Shown: positions 7,905 to 13,823 of the stretch, one piece after another | Position numbering within the stretch: the stretch's first letter is position 1 | How the letters are laid out: each line of letters begins with the position of its first letter | Source of the DNA: Bacillota bacterium | GTDB lineage: Bacteria; Bacillota; Desulfitobacteriia; Desulfitobacteriales; JAJXUE01 | Assembly (NCBI GenBank): GCA_021786555.1 | Contig: JAJYNB010000318.1 | Location: forward strand, 1-13,896 | DNA length: 13,896 nucleotides | Direction: 5' to 3' | Program-made: the position numbers and the translations under genes | The notes under the pieces: generated by a model | Database searches by the model: none | What the model saw: the letters and a program-made list of their open reading frames with translations, nothing else | What the model was told of the DNA's origin: nothing

Positions 7905-7928
7905 AGCAGATCTTCCGGTCTGCTTTTT
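7905..7928 (+). terminator. Riboswitch-controlled intrinsic terminator
   Basis: AGCAGATC (7905-7912), loop TTCC, and GGTCTGCT (7917-7924) form an eight-pair stem (one T-G pair) running into five T residues (7924-7928). An alternative helix pairs GCTGA (7888-7892), part of the aptamer's P1 3' strand, with TCAGC (7903-7907), part of the terminator's 5' arm. P1 and this antiterminator therefore exclude each other. Ligand-bound P1 would free the terminator, giving an OFF switch. Confidence 0.85.
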
Positions 7929-8045
7929 GCTGTGTGAGGTGTTTTGGCAGACTGGCAGCAGGGTCCTTCGGATTGGGTTGCCGGTAGGCTGATTTGCTTG
8001 ACAGCTATGCAATGATTCCTGGTGCTGGCATCCGGGGGTGGGAGT

Positions 8046-8420
8046 TTGGGAAAAGGAAACAGCGGGAAGCTGGAAGCAGAAATAAGTGAAGCTTTCATCC
8101 AGTTTCAGCGGCAGGTGCTGGGCAGGGGCCCCGAAGCCACCAGGACCTTCGTAACCCGCGATATGGTGATAGTGCGCCAGAAAAAGTCCATGACCTGTGA
8201 AGAACAGCATTTGGTCAGGACGGAAAAGGGCAGGCGCCTTGTCAAGGAAATGCGCGTAACCTTGAGGGAAATCTTTAAGGAACAGATGGAAGAGATTATC
8301 ACGCGCCTGACAGGCTGTCAGGTCCTTTCCAGCCACGGCGATATCAGTACCAGGACGGGAGAACGGATTGACATTTTCATCCTGGACAAGAATCTGGAGG
8401 AAGAACTCCGGGCAGAATGA
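8046..8420 (+). CDS. DUF2294 (MpsC-like) protein
   Basis: This small soluble protein of about 124 residues belongs to the DUF2294 family, which Pfam relates to MpsC of the Staphylococcus membrane-potential-generating system (recollection). Family features seen are an N-terminal LEAEISEAFIQFQRQVLGRGPE, then TFVTRDMVIVRQKKSMTCEEQHLVRTEKGRRLVKEMR, and the closing TGCQVLSSHGDISTRTGERIDIFILD. No membrane segment or signal is present. I chose TTG at 8046 because GGGGGTG (8034-8040) lies just upstream; an in-frame GTG at 8022 would add eight residues but has no ribosome site. The riboswitch and its terminator end about 120 bases earlier, so the gene is probably c-di-AMP-controlled. No mpsA or mpsB partner is in the window, so a role in bicarbonate or membrane potential is not supported here; a link to potassium homeostasis is inferred from context. 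Confidence 0.82.
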   Translation: MGKGNSGKLEAEISEAFIQFQRQVLGRGPEATRTFVTRDMVIVRQKKSMTCEEQHLVRTEKGRRLVKEMRVTLREIFKEQMEEIITRLTGCQVLSSHGDISTRTGERIDIFILDKNLEEELRAE

Positions 8421-8467
8421 CAACGGTTGACGCTAAACAGGGCTATTAAATGGCCGGGTTTACAGTG

Positions 8468-8511
8468 AACCAGTTCGTAAAAACGCAAGATGCGTAGCGA
8501 GCTGGTTTTTT
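8468..8511 (+). terminator. Intrinsic terminator between DUF2294 gene and kimA-like gene
   Basis: AACCAGTTCG (8468-8477) pairs with CGAGCTGGTT (8498-8507) over ten positions (one T-G), with an inner ACGC/GCGT stem (8483-8486 with 8492-8495), and is followed by six T residues (8506-8511). It would reduce read-through from the riboswitch transcript into the transporter gene. I see no strong separate promoter between 8512 and 8580, so how kimA is transcribed is unclear. Confidence 0.75.
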
Positions 8512-8593
8512 CGTGCAGAAAAATAAACAATAAATTATGTGGTTTAGGGAAACATTACAAAAGATATGTAGCTTGAAGGAGTGAAAGTTTCAA

Positions 8594-10504
8594 ATGGCTG
8601 CAGCCGGTAGCAAAATAATTTGGTTAAAGTTAAGAACGTTAATCTTCGGGCATCCGCTTTCAACGCAAAGCGCGGAAAGCCACAAGGTGGGTGTCTTTGG
8701 CGGTATTCCCGTCTTTGGTTCTGATGTAATTTCTTCTCAGGGTTATGCCCCGGATGCAATCCTGTATGTTTTAATTTTGGCAGGGACAGCTGGATATGCA
8801 GAGGCTATGAAGGTTTCAACTGCAATAATACTGTTATTGATGAGCATTTTACTTCTCTATCGCAGGACTATTCAGAAATATGCGCAAGGTGGAGGGTCCT
8901 ACACCGTTGCCCAAGCCTATCTGGGAGAAAAAATGGGGTTGCTGGCCGGTGCTAGTCTGAGCGTAGACTATGTCTTAACCGTAGCGGTAAGCGTCAGTTC
9001 GGCTGTAGAAAATCTCACCGGAATTTTTCGCTGGCTGGAACCAACTCCCAACAAGGTGCTGGCAGATTGTATCGTGATTATCTTTATGACCGTGGTTAAC
9101 TTGCGCGGACTTAAAGAGTCAGCCCGGTTATTTGCTCTGCCGGTTTATACCTATATAATTAGTATTTTCAGCCTGGTTGCTTTTGGCATGTTTAAGTATT
9201 TTGTCTATGGAATAACTCCTATGCCAAATACCCACGCAATAATTGCATCTAACACCGAGGCTGTTACCTTGTTTATCTTTCTGCGGGCAATGGCTGCAGG
9301 TACTACAGCCTTGACAGGGACCGAGGCTGTCAGTAATGGTGTATCGGCCTTTAAGGCTCCAGCTCAAAAAAGAGCTATAAACACACTGTTAGTGCTAGGG
9401 GTTATTGTAGCGGTTGGCCTCGCCGGAATGGTGTTTCTGGCCAGTAAATATCAGCTCATCCCCAGTGACGACAACACTATCATAAATCAGTTAGGCCTGC
9501 TGGTTTTTGGGAAATCCCTGATGTATTATATCTTAATGGCGGGAATCGCCATTATTTTGATGATTGCCGCAAATACACCCTTCGTAGGCTTACCAATCCT
9601 GTTGAGTTTAATGGCCCGGGACGGGTATGCTCCCCGCTATTTCAAAAACCTGGGTGACCGGTTGGTATATAGTGTGGGAATCTGGACCCTAAGCGTTATT
9701 GGTCTGATACTGATCATTGTTTTCCAGGGAGATACCCATAGAATGATACCTTTGTATGCTATTGGTGTGTTTATCAGCTTTTCGCTCACAGGATGCGGCT
9801 TGGCAAAACATTGTCTGGAGACCAAACCCAAAAATTATTATCGGGACTTGATAATTTTCGCCTTCGGCGGTCTGGTGTCATTTTTGGTATTCCTGATATT
9901 CTTAATTACCAAATTCACTGAAGGGGCATGGGTTGTAGCCATCATAATTCCCGCTCTTATGTTTTTCTTTCATTCTGTGTCACGAATTTACCAACGAGAG
10001 ATCAACCTGGTGAAAGTTACTAAAGAGGATCTAGATGCATTTAATGAACACATTACCAGAATTGCCAATCGCCGCTCCGATATCGACCTGTCAGAATATC
10101 GTAGTAAGATTGTTGTTCCGGTGTTCGATCTAAACAAAATCGTCCTTCAAGCTCTCCAATACGGATATGAACTAACCCCGTTAGTGACGGCGGTTCATAT
10201 AGCTTCGGATACCGAAAGGGCAGAAAAACTGCAACGCAAGTGGAAAGAAAACCATATTCAAATAAACCTTGAAATTGTGGATTCGCCGTATAGGGCCACA
10301 GTCCATGATTTATTACATTATCTTGATTCTATTGAGAAAGATCCAAGCAATGAAACAGTCACCTTGGTAATTCCAGAATTTGTGCCGCGTAAGATTTGGC
10401 AAAATTTCTTGCACAACCAAACCGGTCAGCTGATGAAATTATTACTCTTACTTAACAAAAGTGTTCTTGTGACGAGTGTTCCTTATCACCCACCCCAAGA
10501 ATAA
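8594..10504 (+). CDS. kimA: KimA-like high-affinity potassium transporter (APC superfamily)
   Basis: This 636-residue membrane protein has about twelve TM helices (residues ~35-470) and a C-terminal cytoplasmic domain of about 165 residues. It matches Bacillus subtilis KimA (YdaO), an H+/K+ symporter. The N-terminal FGSDVISSQGYAPDAI keeps Asp44 and Tyr51 at the seven-residue spacing of the KimA ion-site Asp36/Tyr43. RTIQKYAQGGGSYTVAQAYLGEKMG corresponds to the family's Y-QGGGAY segment. The UspA-like tail contains PYRATVHDLLHYLD, VIPEFVPRKIWQNFLHNQTG and the ending SVPYH, all as in KimA. AAGGAGTG (8577-8584) supports the ATG. A c-di-AMP riboswitch lies upstream, as it does for ydaO itself, though here a DUF2294 gene and a terminator intervene. 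The KimA protein is also a direct target of c-di-AMP in Bacillus, so two-level control is plausible. The symbol is by homology. Confidence 0.9.
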   Translation: MAAAGSKIIWLKLRTLIFGHPLSTQSAESHKVGVFGGIPVFGSDVISSQGYAPDAILYVLILAGTAGYAEAMKVSTAIILLLMSILLLYRRTIQKYAQGGGSYTVAQAYLGEKMGLLAGASLSVDYVLTVAVSVSSAVENLTGIFRWLEPTPNKVLADCIVIIFMTVVNLRGLKESARLFALPVYTYIISIFSLVAFGMFKYFVYGITPMPNTHAIIASNTEAVTLFIFLRAMAAGTTALTGTEAVSNGVSAFKAPAQKRAINTLLVLGVIVAVGLAGMVFLASKYQLIPSDDNTIINQLGLLVFGKSLMYYILMAGIAIILMIAANTPFVGLPILLSLMARDGYAPRYFKNLGDRLVYSVGIWTLSVIGLILIIVFQGDTHRMIPLYAIGVFISFSLTGCGLAKHCLETKPKNYYRDLIIFAFGGLVSFLVFLIFLITKFTEGAWVVAIIIPALMFFFHSVSRIYQREINLVKVTKEDLDAFNEHITRIANRRSDIDLSEYRSKIVVPVFDLNKIVLQALQYGYELTPLVTAVHIASDTERAEKLQRKWKENHIQINLEIVDSPYRATVHDLLHYLDSIEKDPSNETVTLVIPEFVPRKIWQNFLHNQTGQLMKLLLLLNKSVLVTSVPYHPPQE

Positions 10505-10513
10505 CTTATAAAA

Positions 10514-10545
10514 ACAAAAGCCTCCTGCCTATAGGAGGCTTTTGT
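10514..10545. terminator. Bidirectional intrinsic terminator between kimA-like and MFS genes
   Basis: ACAAAAGCCTCCT (10514-10526) and AGGAGGCTTTTGT (10533-10545) form a perfect 13-pair stem with a six-base loop. T-rich tracts on either side serve the plus-strand kimA-like gene and the minus-strand MFS gene that converge here. Confidence 0.9.
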
Positions 10546-10753
10546 TCCTGCCAAGTGTATTACCATCGCCGGATCAGCCAAGACCAGGCAGTGTATACCT
10601 TCACAGCGGGGAAAGCCTTTAGATTTGACAGCTCTTCCCGCGCAATCTGCACTGTCCTGTTGTATTTATGTCCTTTAATCAAGTGCGAACTCCGGGCGAA
10701 AGGGGCGGAACGCAAATGAGAACCTTGGGGTACCGGAGTCACAATCAGGAAAC

Positions 10754-12211
10754 CTATACCGGGTCTGCCTTGGCATAACCTTTCCTGTTGAGGGAAATCA
10801 GGCCGGCGGCCAGGGCGATGGTCATCCCCGTCAGCATCACTGTGTGATAGGCGGTCATAAAGGCGGCGGTTTGCTGGAGAATGCTGGGGTTGGAGATTTT
10901 CGTAAGCATCACCGCCTGCCGGTTTTCAAACAGTGACACTGCCAAGGCAATCCCGGTCACCTGCCCCACATTCCGCACCAAAGCGTTGACCCCGCCAGCC
11001 AGGCCCAGCTTATGGGGCGGTACAGAACTCATGACGCTGCTGTTATTGGGCGAATTGAACATTCCTGTCCCAAAACCCATCAGCAGCGGGCCGGGAATAA
11101 CTTGCCAGGCGCTGGAGGTGGCGGAAACCGTGGACAAGTAGAACAGGCCCGCCGCTGAAAAAAGAAGCCCACCGGTTGTCAGGGCCACATGGCCGATGCG
11201 GTCCGAGGCATAGCCGCTGACGGGCGCCACTACAGCCATAACCAGCGGGAAGGAGGTCATTATCAGGCCGACTTTGGTGGGGTCATAGTTGAGGATATGT
11301 TGAAGGTAAAAGGGCATCAGCATGGTGTTGCCGAAAATGGCCACAAACGAGAGCAAACCTGAAAGGTTGCCTGCCAGAAAAGGCCAGTTGCGAAAAAGGG
11401 ACAGATCGATCATGGGATGTTTGACACGCAGCTCGGTTATAAAGAAGGACCCCAGCAGCACGATCCCTAGGATTAGGCCGGCGAGTACCGGCAGGCTGGT
11501 CCAACCCCAGTCCTGACCATTACTGATTGCCAGGAGCAGGCTGACCATGCCAAGGGTAAACAGGACAGCACCTGTGACATCGAAAGTTTCGGCTTTCCCA
11601 CGGGGTTGGTCATCGGGCAGTATAACCCGGGCCGCCAGGTAGCCTATAATGCCGATAGGAAGATTGATGTAGAAAATGGATTGCCAGCCGGTCAACCCCA
11701 CCAGTATTCCCCCGAGGGCCGGTCCGGTCAGGCTTCCCAGGGCTACCACAGTCCCGGTCAGGCCAAGGGCACGTCCCCGTTCCTGGGGAGGAAAGGCGGC
11801 GGTGACGAGGGCAAAGCTGTTGGACATCAGCATGGAGGCGCCAACGGCCTGGAGGACCCGCATCCCTACCAGGAACCAGATGTTGGGGGAGACGCCGCAG
11901 AGGGCAGACCCCAGGGTAAAAACGATAAAACCGGCAGAATAGACGCGCTTGCGGCCGAAAAGGTCGGCAGCTCGGCCAAAGGCAGGCAGCAAGCTGGAAA
12001 TCGTCAGCAGGTAGGCTGTCACAACCCACTGCAGGGTTACCAGGTCGGTATTTAAGGTAGACTTCATGGTGGGCAGCGCCACATTGACGATACTGCTGTC
12101 CAGAGTAGCCATGAAGGTACTCACTGACACGTTGGCCAAAACGAACCAGCGGTAGCGGGGAGAGTTTTTTATTCCGTCAGGTGCCACATTGCTCGCAGTA
12201 TTCTTACTCAT
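10754..12211 (-). CDS. DHA2-family (EmrB/QacA-type) 14-TM MFS drug efflux protein
   Basis: This 485-residue inner-membrane drug:H+ antiporter has the 14-helix layout. Motifs seen are the TM1 motif LDSSIVNVALP (37-47), WVVTAYLL (62-69), motif A GRAADLFGRKRV (79-90), motif C GSLTGPALGG (159-168), and WQSIFYINLPIG (176-187), all diagnostic of the EmrB/QacA group. The ATG at 12209-12211 has AGAGAAG just upstream. A MarR-type regulator lies 121 bases upstream on the same strand, in the common layout of a repressor gene followed by its efflux pump. No membrane-fusion (EmrA) partner is adjacent, as usual in Gram-positive-type cells. The actual drug or metabolite exported is unknown. Confidence 0.92.
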   Translation of the reverse strand: MSKNTASNVAPDGIKNSPRYRWFVLANVSVSTFMATLDSSIVNVALPTMKSTLNTDLVTLQWVVTAYLLTISSLLPAFGRAADLFGRKRVYSAGFIVFTLGSALCGVSPNIWFLVGMRVLQAVGASMLMSNSFALVTAAFPPQERGRALGLTGTVVALGSLTGPALGGILVGLTGWQSIFYINLPIGIIGYLAARVILPDDQPRGKAETFDVTGAVLFTLGMVSLLLAISNGQDWGWTSLPVLAGLILGIVLLGSFFITELRVKHPMIDLSLFRNWPFLAGNLSGLLSFVAIFGNTMLMPFYLQHILNYDPTKVGLIMTSFPLVMAVVAPVSGYASDRIGHVALTTGGLLFSAAGLFYLSTVSATSSAWQVIPGPLLMGFGTGMFNSPNNSSVMSSVPPHKLGLAGGVNALVRNVGQVTGIALAVSLFENRQAVMLTKISNPSILQQTAAFMTAYHTVMLTGMTIALAAGLISLNRKGYAKADPV

Positions 12212-12258
12212 AATCTTCTCTATTTCCCCCTGAAAACAAATATTGCTTTTTCTTATGT

Positions 12259-12297
12259 ACCCAAAGGCCGGGCAAGAATTTACGGACCCCTTGGGTA
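12259..12297 (-). promoter_or_regulatory. Inverted repeat in the leader of the MFS gene
   Basis: TACCCAAAGG (12259-12268) and CCCCTTGGGTA (12287-12297) form a nine-pair dyad with a bulge, about 50 bases upstream of the MFS start. On the minus strand the T run precedes the stem rather than following it, so this is not a terminator for marR. It may be an operator or leader structure; its role is unknown. Confidence 0.4.
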
Positions 12298-12332
12298 AAA
12301 AATAGGAGCCAAAGTTTTTTCCTGTGGCGAAA

Positions 12333-12758
12333 TCAGTCCAAATTACGCCATATCCTGTCCAACAGGCCTCTTAGCTGCTCCTGTTCCTGCAGGCTGAAGC
12401 CTTTGAGAGCTCTATCCAGGGATTTTTGGGCCACCGGTACCAGGATTTCCTTCAATTGCTCTCCGGCCGCAGTTAAGCATACTAAGGAACACCTCCGGTC
12501 TCCCGGCGCGGCACGACGCACCACGAGACCTTTTTGCTCCACTTTGTCGAGAATGCGCGTAGTAGTGGGCTGGTCTTTAAACAGCCTCTCGGACAGTTCA
12601 CGCTGAGAGATGCCGTCATGCTCCCACAACCGGGTCAGCAAAGCCCACTGTTCCGTGGTTACGTCGTAGGCACTTAGCCCTTTAGCCAAGTCACTTTTCA
12701 GCTTGTGGCTTGTTCGGCTGATAATATGCCCAAGGGATTTGTCCAGGACAAAGTCCAT
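12333..12758 (-). CDS. MarR-family transcriptional regulator
   Basis: This 141-residue winged-helix protein would act as a dimeric repressor released by small phenolic or drug-like ligands. The DNA-binding helix-turn-helix is at about 50-73 (ISQRELSERLFKDQPTTTRILDKVEQKG) and the wing at 80-96, with the conserved DRR at 87-89 followed by SLVCLTAAG. Helices at both ends (1-30 and 100-141) form the dimer interface in this family. The ATG at 12756-12758 has AAGGA upstream. A near-consensus promoter and a candidate operator dyad lie immediately upstream, suggesting autorepression. The efflux pump gene follows on the same strand, presumably under its control. Confidence 0.93.
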   Translation of the reverse strand: MDFVLDKSLGHIISRTSHKLKSDLAKGLSAYDVTTEQWALLTRLWEHDGISQRELSERLFKDQPTTTRILDKVEQKGLVVRRAAPGDRRCSLVCLTAAGEQLKEILVPVAQKSLDRALKGFSLQEQEQLRGLLDRIWRNLD

Positions 12759-12774
12759 AATTACCAGTCCTTAA

Positions 12775-12830
12775 TTGTTGTAGCAATAGTTGTTACGACA
12801 AGTATATCGCATACTGCCGCCAGGAGTCAA
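12775..12830 (-). promoter_or_regulatory. marR promoter with overlapping candidate MarR operator
   Basis: Read on the minus strand, a -35 box TTGACT (12825-12830) and -10 box TATACT (12801-12806) are 18 bases apart, each five of six to consensus. Over the predicted start site lies a dyad, TTGTTGTA (12775-12782) against TACGACAA (12794-12801), seven of eight arm positions complementary. Such TTGT/ACAA arms are typical of MarR sites. A further TTGTTGTGACAA (12843-12854) lies upstream of the -35 box and may be a second site. Confidence 0.65.
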
Positions 12831-12887
12831 TAAATTAGAGATTGTTGTGACAAAAGTATTTGCTTATTATTACCCTGCTGCATCGTC

Positions 12888-13140
12888 AGTGAACTCGTTC
12901 AACTAAAGTTGAACATCGAGACTTCGGTGGGTGAGTCTACCCCCACCGAAGCAGGGTACGGGGTACCACTCCCACTTGTAGAAGTGGGAGTCTCACGATT
13001 GGATGAACCCTGTCCGGTTGAGAGGAGATTGCCAACCGGTTTGCTTCCAGCCTTGCCGGCGCCGCCAGGGGGAACAACTAAGCAAAAGACGGCAAGCGAG
13101 CAAGCAAAAGGCGGAAGGGACGGGGTGCAGCACCGCTAAA
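12888..13140 (+). mobile_element. Remnant 3' end of an IS200/IS605-type (tnpB) element, hairpin-rich, possibly omega-RNA-like
   Basis: Between marR and the repeat-protein gene (12759-13277 has no convincing gene) lies a chain of strong hairpins on the plus strand: GTTCAAC/GTTGAAC (12897-12914), CTTCGGTGGG/CCCACCGAAG (12922-12951), CTCCCACTT/AAGTGGGAG (12969-12990), CCGGTTG/CAACCGG (13014-13039), and a shorter CCTTG/CAGGG (about 13051-13070). The order of stems and the GTGGGAG-type hairpin resemble the 3' terminus of tnpB elements, where the tnpB end overlaps the guide (omega) RNA. The frame from 12888 reads SELVQLKLNIE, then PTEAGYG and PLPLVEVG, like the tail of a TnpB protein, but no TnpB catalytic region exists upstream. 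The assignment rests on pattern memory, not on a search. Confidence 0.4.
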
Positions 13141-13222
13141 CAAGCCATGGGGCTTTTGCTAAAGATGCTTGGAATAGGGTAAATTAAAGGTACCAGAAGC
13201 GGAATTTGGCGTGAACTATTGT

Positions 13223-13252
13223 TTGCATAATAGAACTGTTGTTTGGTAAAAT
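13223..13252 (+). promoter_or_regulatory. Candidate promoter of the heptad-repeat gene
   Basis: TTGCAT (13223-13228) and TAAAAT (13247-13252) are 18 bases apart and lie 26 bases before the preferred start codon. Four or five bases of each box match the sigma-A consensus. Confidence 0.5.
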
Positions 13253-13277
13253 ATGGCTGGAAAGGAGTGGTAAGTTG

Positions 13278-13622
13278 ATGCAGGAACTCAAACAGATGCT
13301 CCGGGTAGGTTTTGCAGAGATCCACCAGGAGTTGGCCGAGGTGAAGCAGGACATAGCCGGGCTGAAGCAGGACGTCGCCGGATTGAAGCAGGATGTCACC
13401 GGATTGAAGCAGGACGTCGCCGGATTGAAGCAGGATGTCGCCGGGTTGAAGCAGGACGTCGCTGAATTGAAACAGGATGTAGCCGAGTTAAAGGTGCGCT
13501 TGGACAGCGTAGAGCAAGACTTGAAGGATTTGCGCTACGAGGTCCGTATTATGCGCAAAGGATTCGAAGCGATATTGAAGGATCACGAGGGGCGGCTGCA
13601 GGACCTTGAAGGTACAGCCTAA
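13278..13622 (+). CDS. Small coiled-coil protein with seven tandem LKQDVAG heptads
   Basis: This is a 114-residue, highly charged soluble protein with no signal peptide or TM segment. Residues 22-70 are seven consecutive seven-residue units of the form (L/V)KQD(V/I)A(G/E), an almost ideal coiled-coil heptad with hydrophobic Leu and Val at a and d. The flanks continue the helix (FAEIHQELAE before, KVRLDSVEQDLKDLRYEVRIMRKGFEAIL after). Oligomerisation into a rod is likely. I chose ATG at 13278 because AAAGGAGTGG (13261-13270) sits upstream; TTG at 13275 or 13239 is possible but less likely. It has its own promoter and terminator and stands alone. Similar repeat-containing hypothetical proteins occur in clostridia (recollection); the function is unknown. 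Confidence 0.82.
   Translation: MQELKQMLRVGFAEIHQELAEVKQDIAGLKQDVAGLKQDVTGLKQDVAGLKQDVAGLKQDVAELKQDVAELKVRLDSVEQDLKDLRYEVRIMRKGFEAILKDHEGRLQDLEGTA
13341..13487 (+). repeat. In-frame 21-bp tandem repeat, seven copies
   Basis: Seven contiguous 21-bp units (147 bp exactly) encode the heptads of the coiled-coil protein, with the core TTGAAGCAGGA(C/T)GTCGCC. From the second copy on, the Asp codon alternates GAC, GAT, GAC, GAT, GAC, GAT. This suggests growth by duplication of 42-bp pairs. Length variation by slippage would keep the frame. Confidence 0.95.
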
Positions 13623-13635
13623 GCCTGAATTAACT

Positions 13636-13665
13636 AAGTCCCCGTCGAGTAAACGGGGACTTTTT
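13636..13665 (+). terminator. Intrinsic terminator of the heptad-repeat gene
   Basis: AAGTCCCCGT (13636-13645) and ACGGGGACTT (13653-13662) form a perfect ten-pair stem with a seven-base loop, ending in five T residues (13661-13665). It starts 14 bases after the stop codon. Confidence 0.92.
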
Positions 13666-13679
13666 GCGCCCTGGATTTA

Positions 13680-13790
13680 GAGCCGGATGTGGTTTGCACA
13701 GAGCCGGTTCACGTTTGCGACGTTGAAACCAAGTGACCAAAAGGCTTAGCCGCATGCCCCTGGCTTTAGCCATGGGGTAAGGCATCGGAA
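13680..13790 (+). repeat. IS605-end-like hairpin region, no gene
   Basis: GAGCCGG (13680-13686) pairs with CCGGTTC (13704-13710). A stronger structure follows: CCCCTGGCT (13757-13765) with AGCCATGGGG (13768-13777, one bulge), extended by ATGCC/GGCAT (13754-13785 region). The CCCC-TGGCTTTAGCCA-GGGG hairpin is very common at the ends of IS200/IS605-type elements in Firmicutes (recollection). No transposase or tnpB gene is present, so this would be a fragment or an unannotated small element. Confidence 0.35.
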
Positions 13791-13794
13791 ATGC

Positions 13795-13823
13795 TTGTAT
13801 CATATAGTTATTTTCCATATAAT
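13795..13823 (+). promoter_or_regulatory. Candidate promoter pointing out of the right edge
   Basis: A perfect -10 box TATAAT (13818-13823) lies exactly 17 bases after TTGTAT (13795-13800), a weak three-of-six -35 box. Downstream, the frame from 13823 stays open to the edge and reads RVLIEGVDERLKELIKDIAV, but it has no ATG, GTG or TTG before 13874. The gene served, if any, lies mostly outside the window. Confidence 0.5.

Noticed and set aside
7998..8003. Perfect TTGACA -35 box before the DUF2294 gene
   Set aside because: No -10-like hexamer exists 16-18 bases downstream (sequence there is G-rich), so it is probably chance.
7872..8423. 183-residue minus-strand frame over the riboswitch and DUF2294 gene
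   Set aside because: It runs antisense through the conserved aptamer, terminator and a recognised family gene, and shows no domain.
10560..10742. 60-residue minus-strand frame after the MFS gene
   Set aside because: It has a GTG start without a ribosome site, no recognisable family, and lies between the MFS stop and the bidirectional terminator. Coding is possible but unsupported; otherwise I see nothing in 10546-10753.
11606..12055. 149-residue plus-strand frame over the DHA2 MFS gene
   Set aside because: It is a low-complexity Gly/Gln-rich shadow of the efflux gene on the opposite strand.
12909..13139. 76-residue plus-strand frame in the hairpin region
   Set aside because: It is better explained as the residual tail frame over structured IS605-like sequence; it lacks a ribosome site and a plausible protein fold.
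13680..13710. GAGCCGGATGTGG...CCGGTTC resembling a group II intron segment
   Set aside because: The resemblance is short; no domain V, no reverse transcriptase and no intron boundaries are visible within the window.
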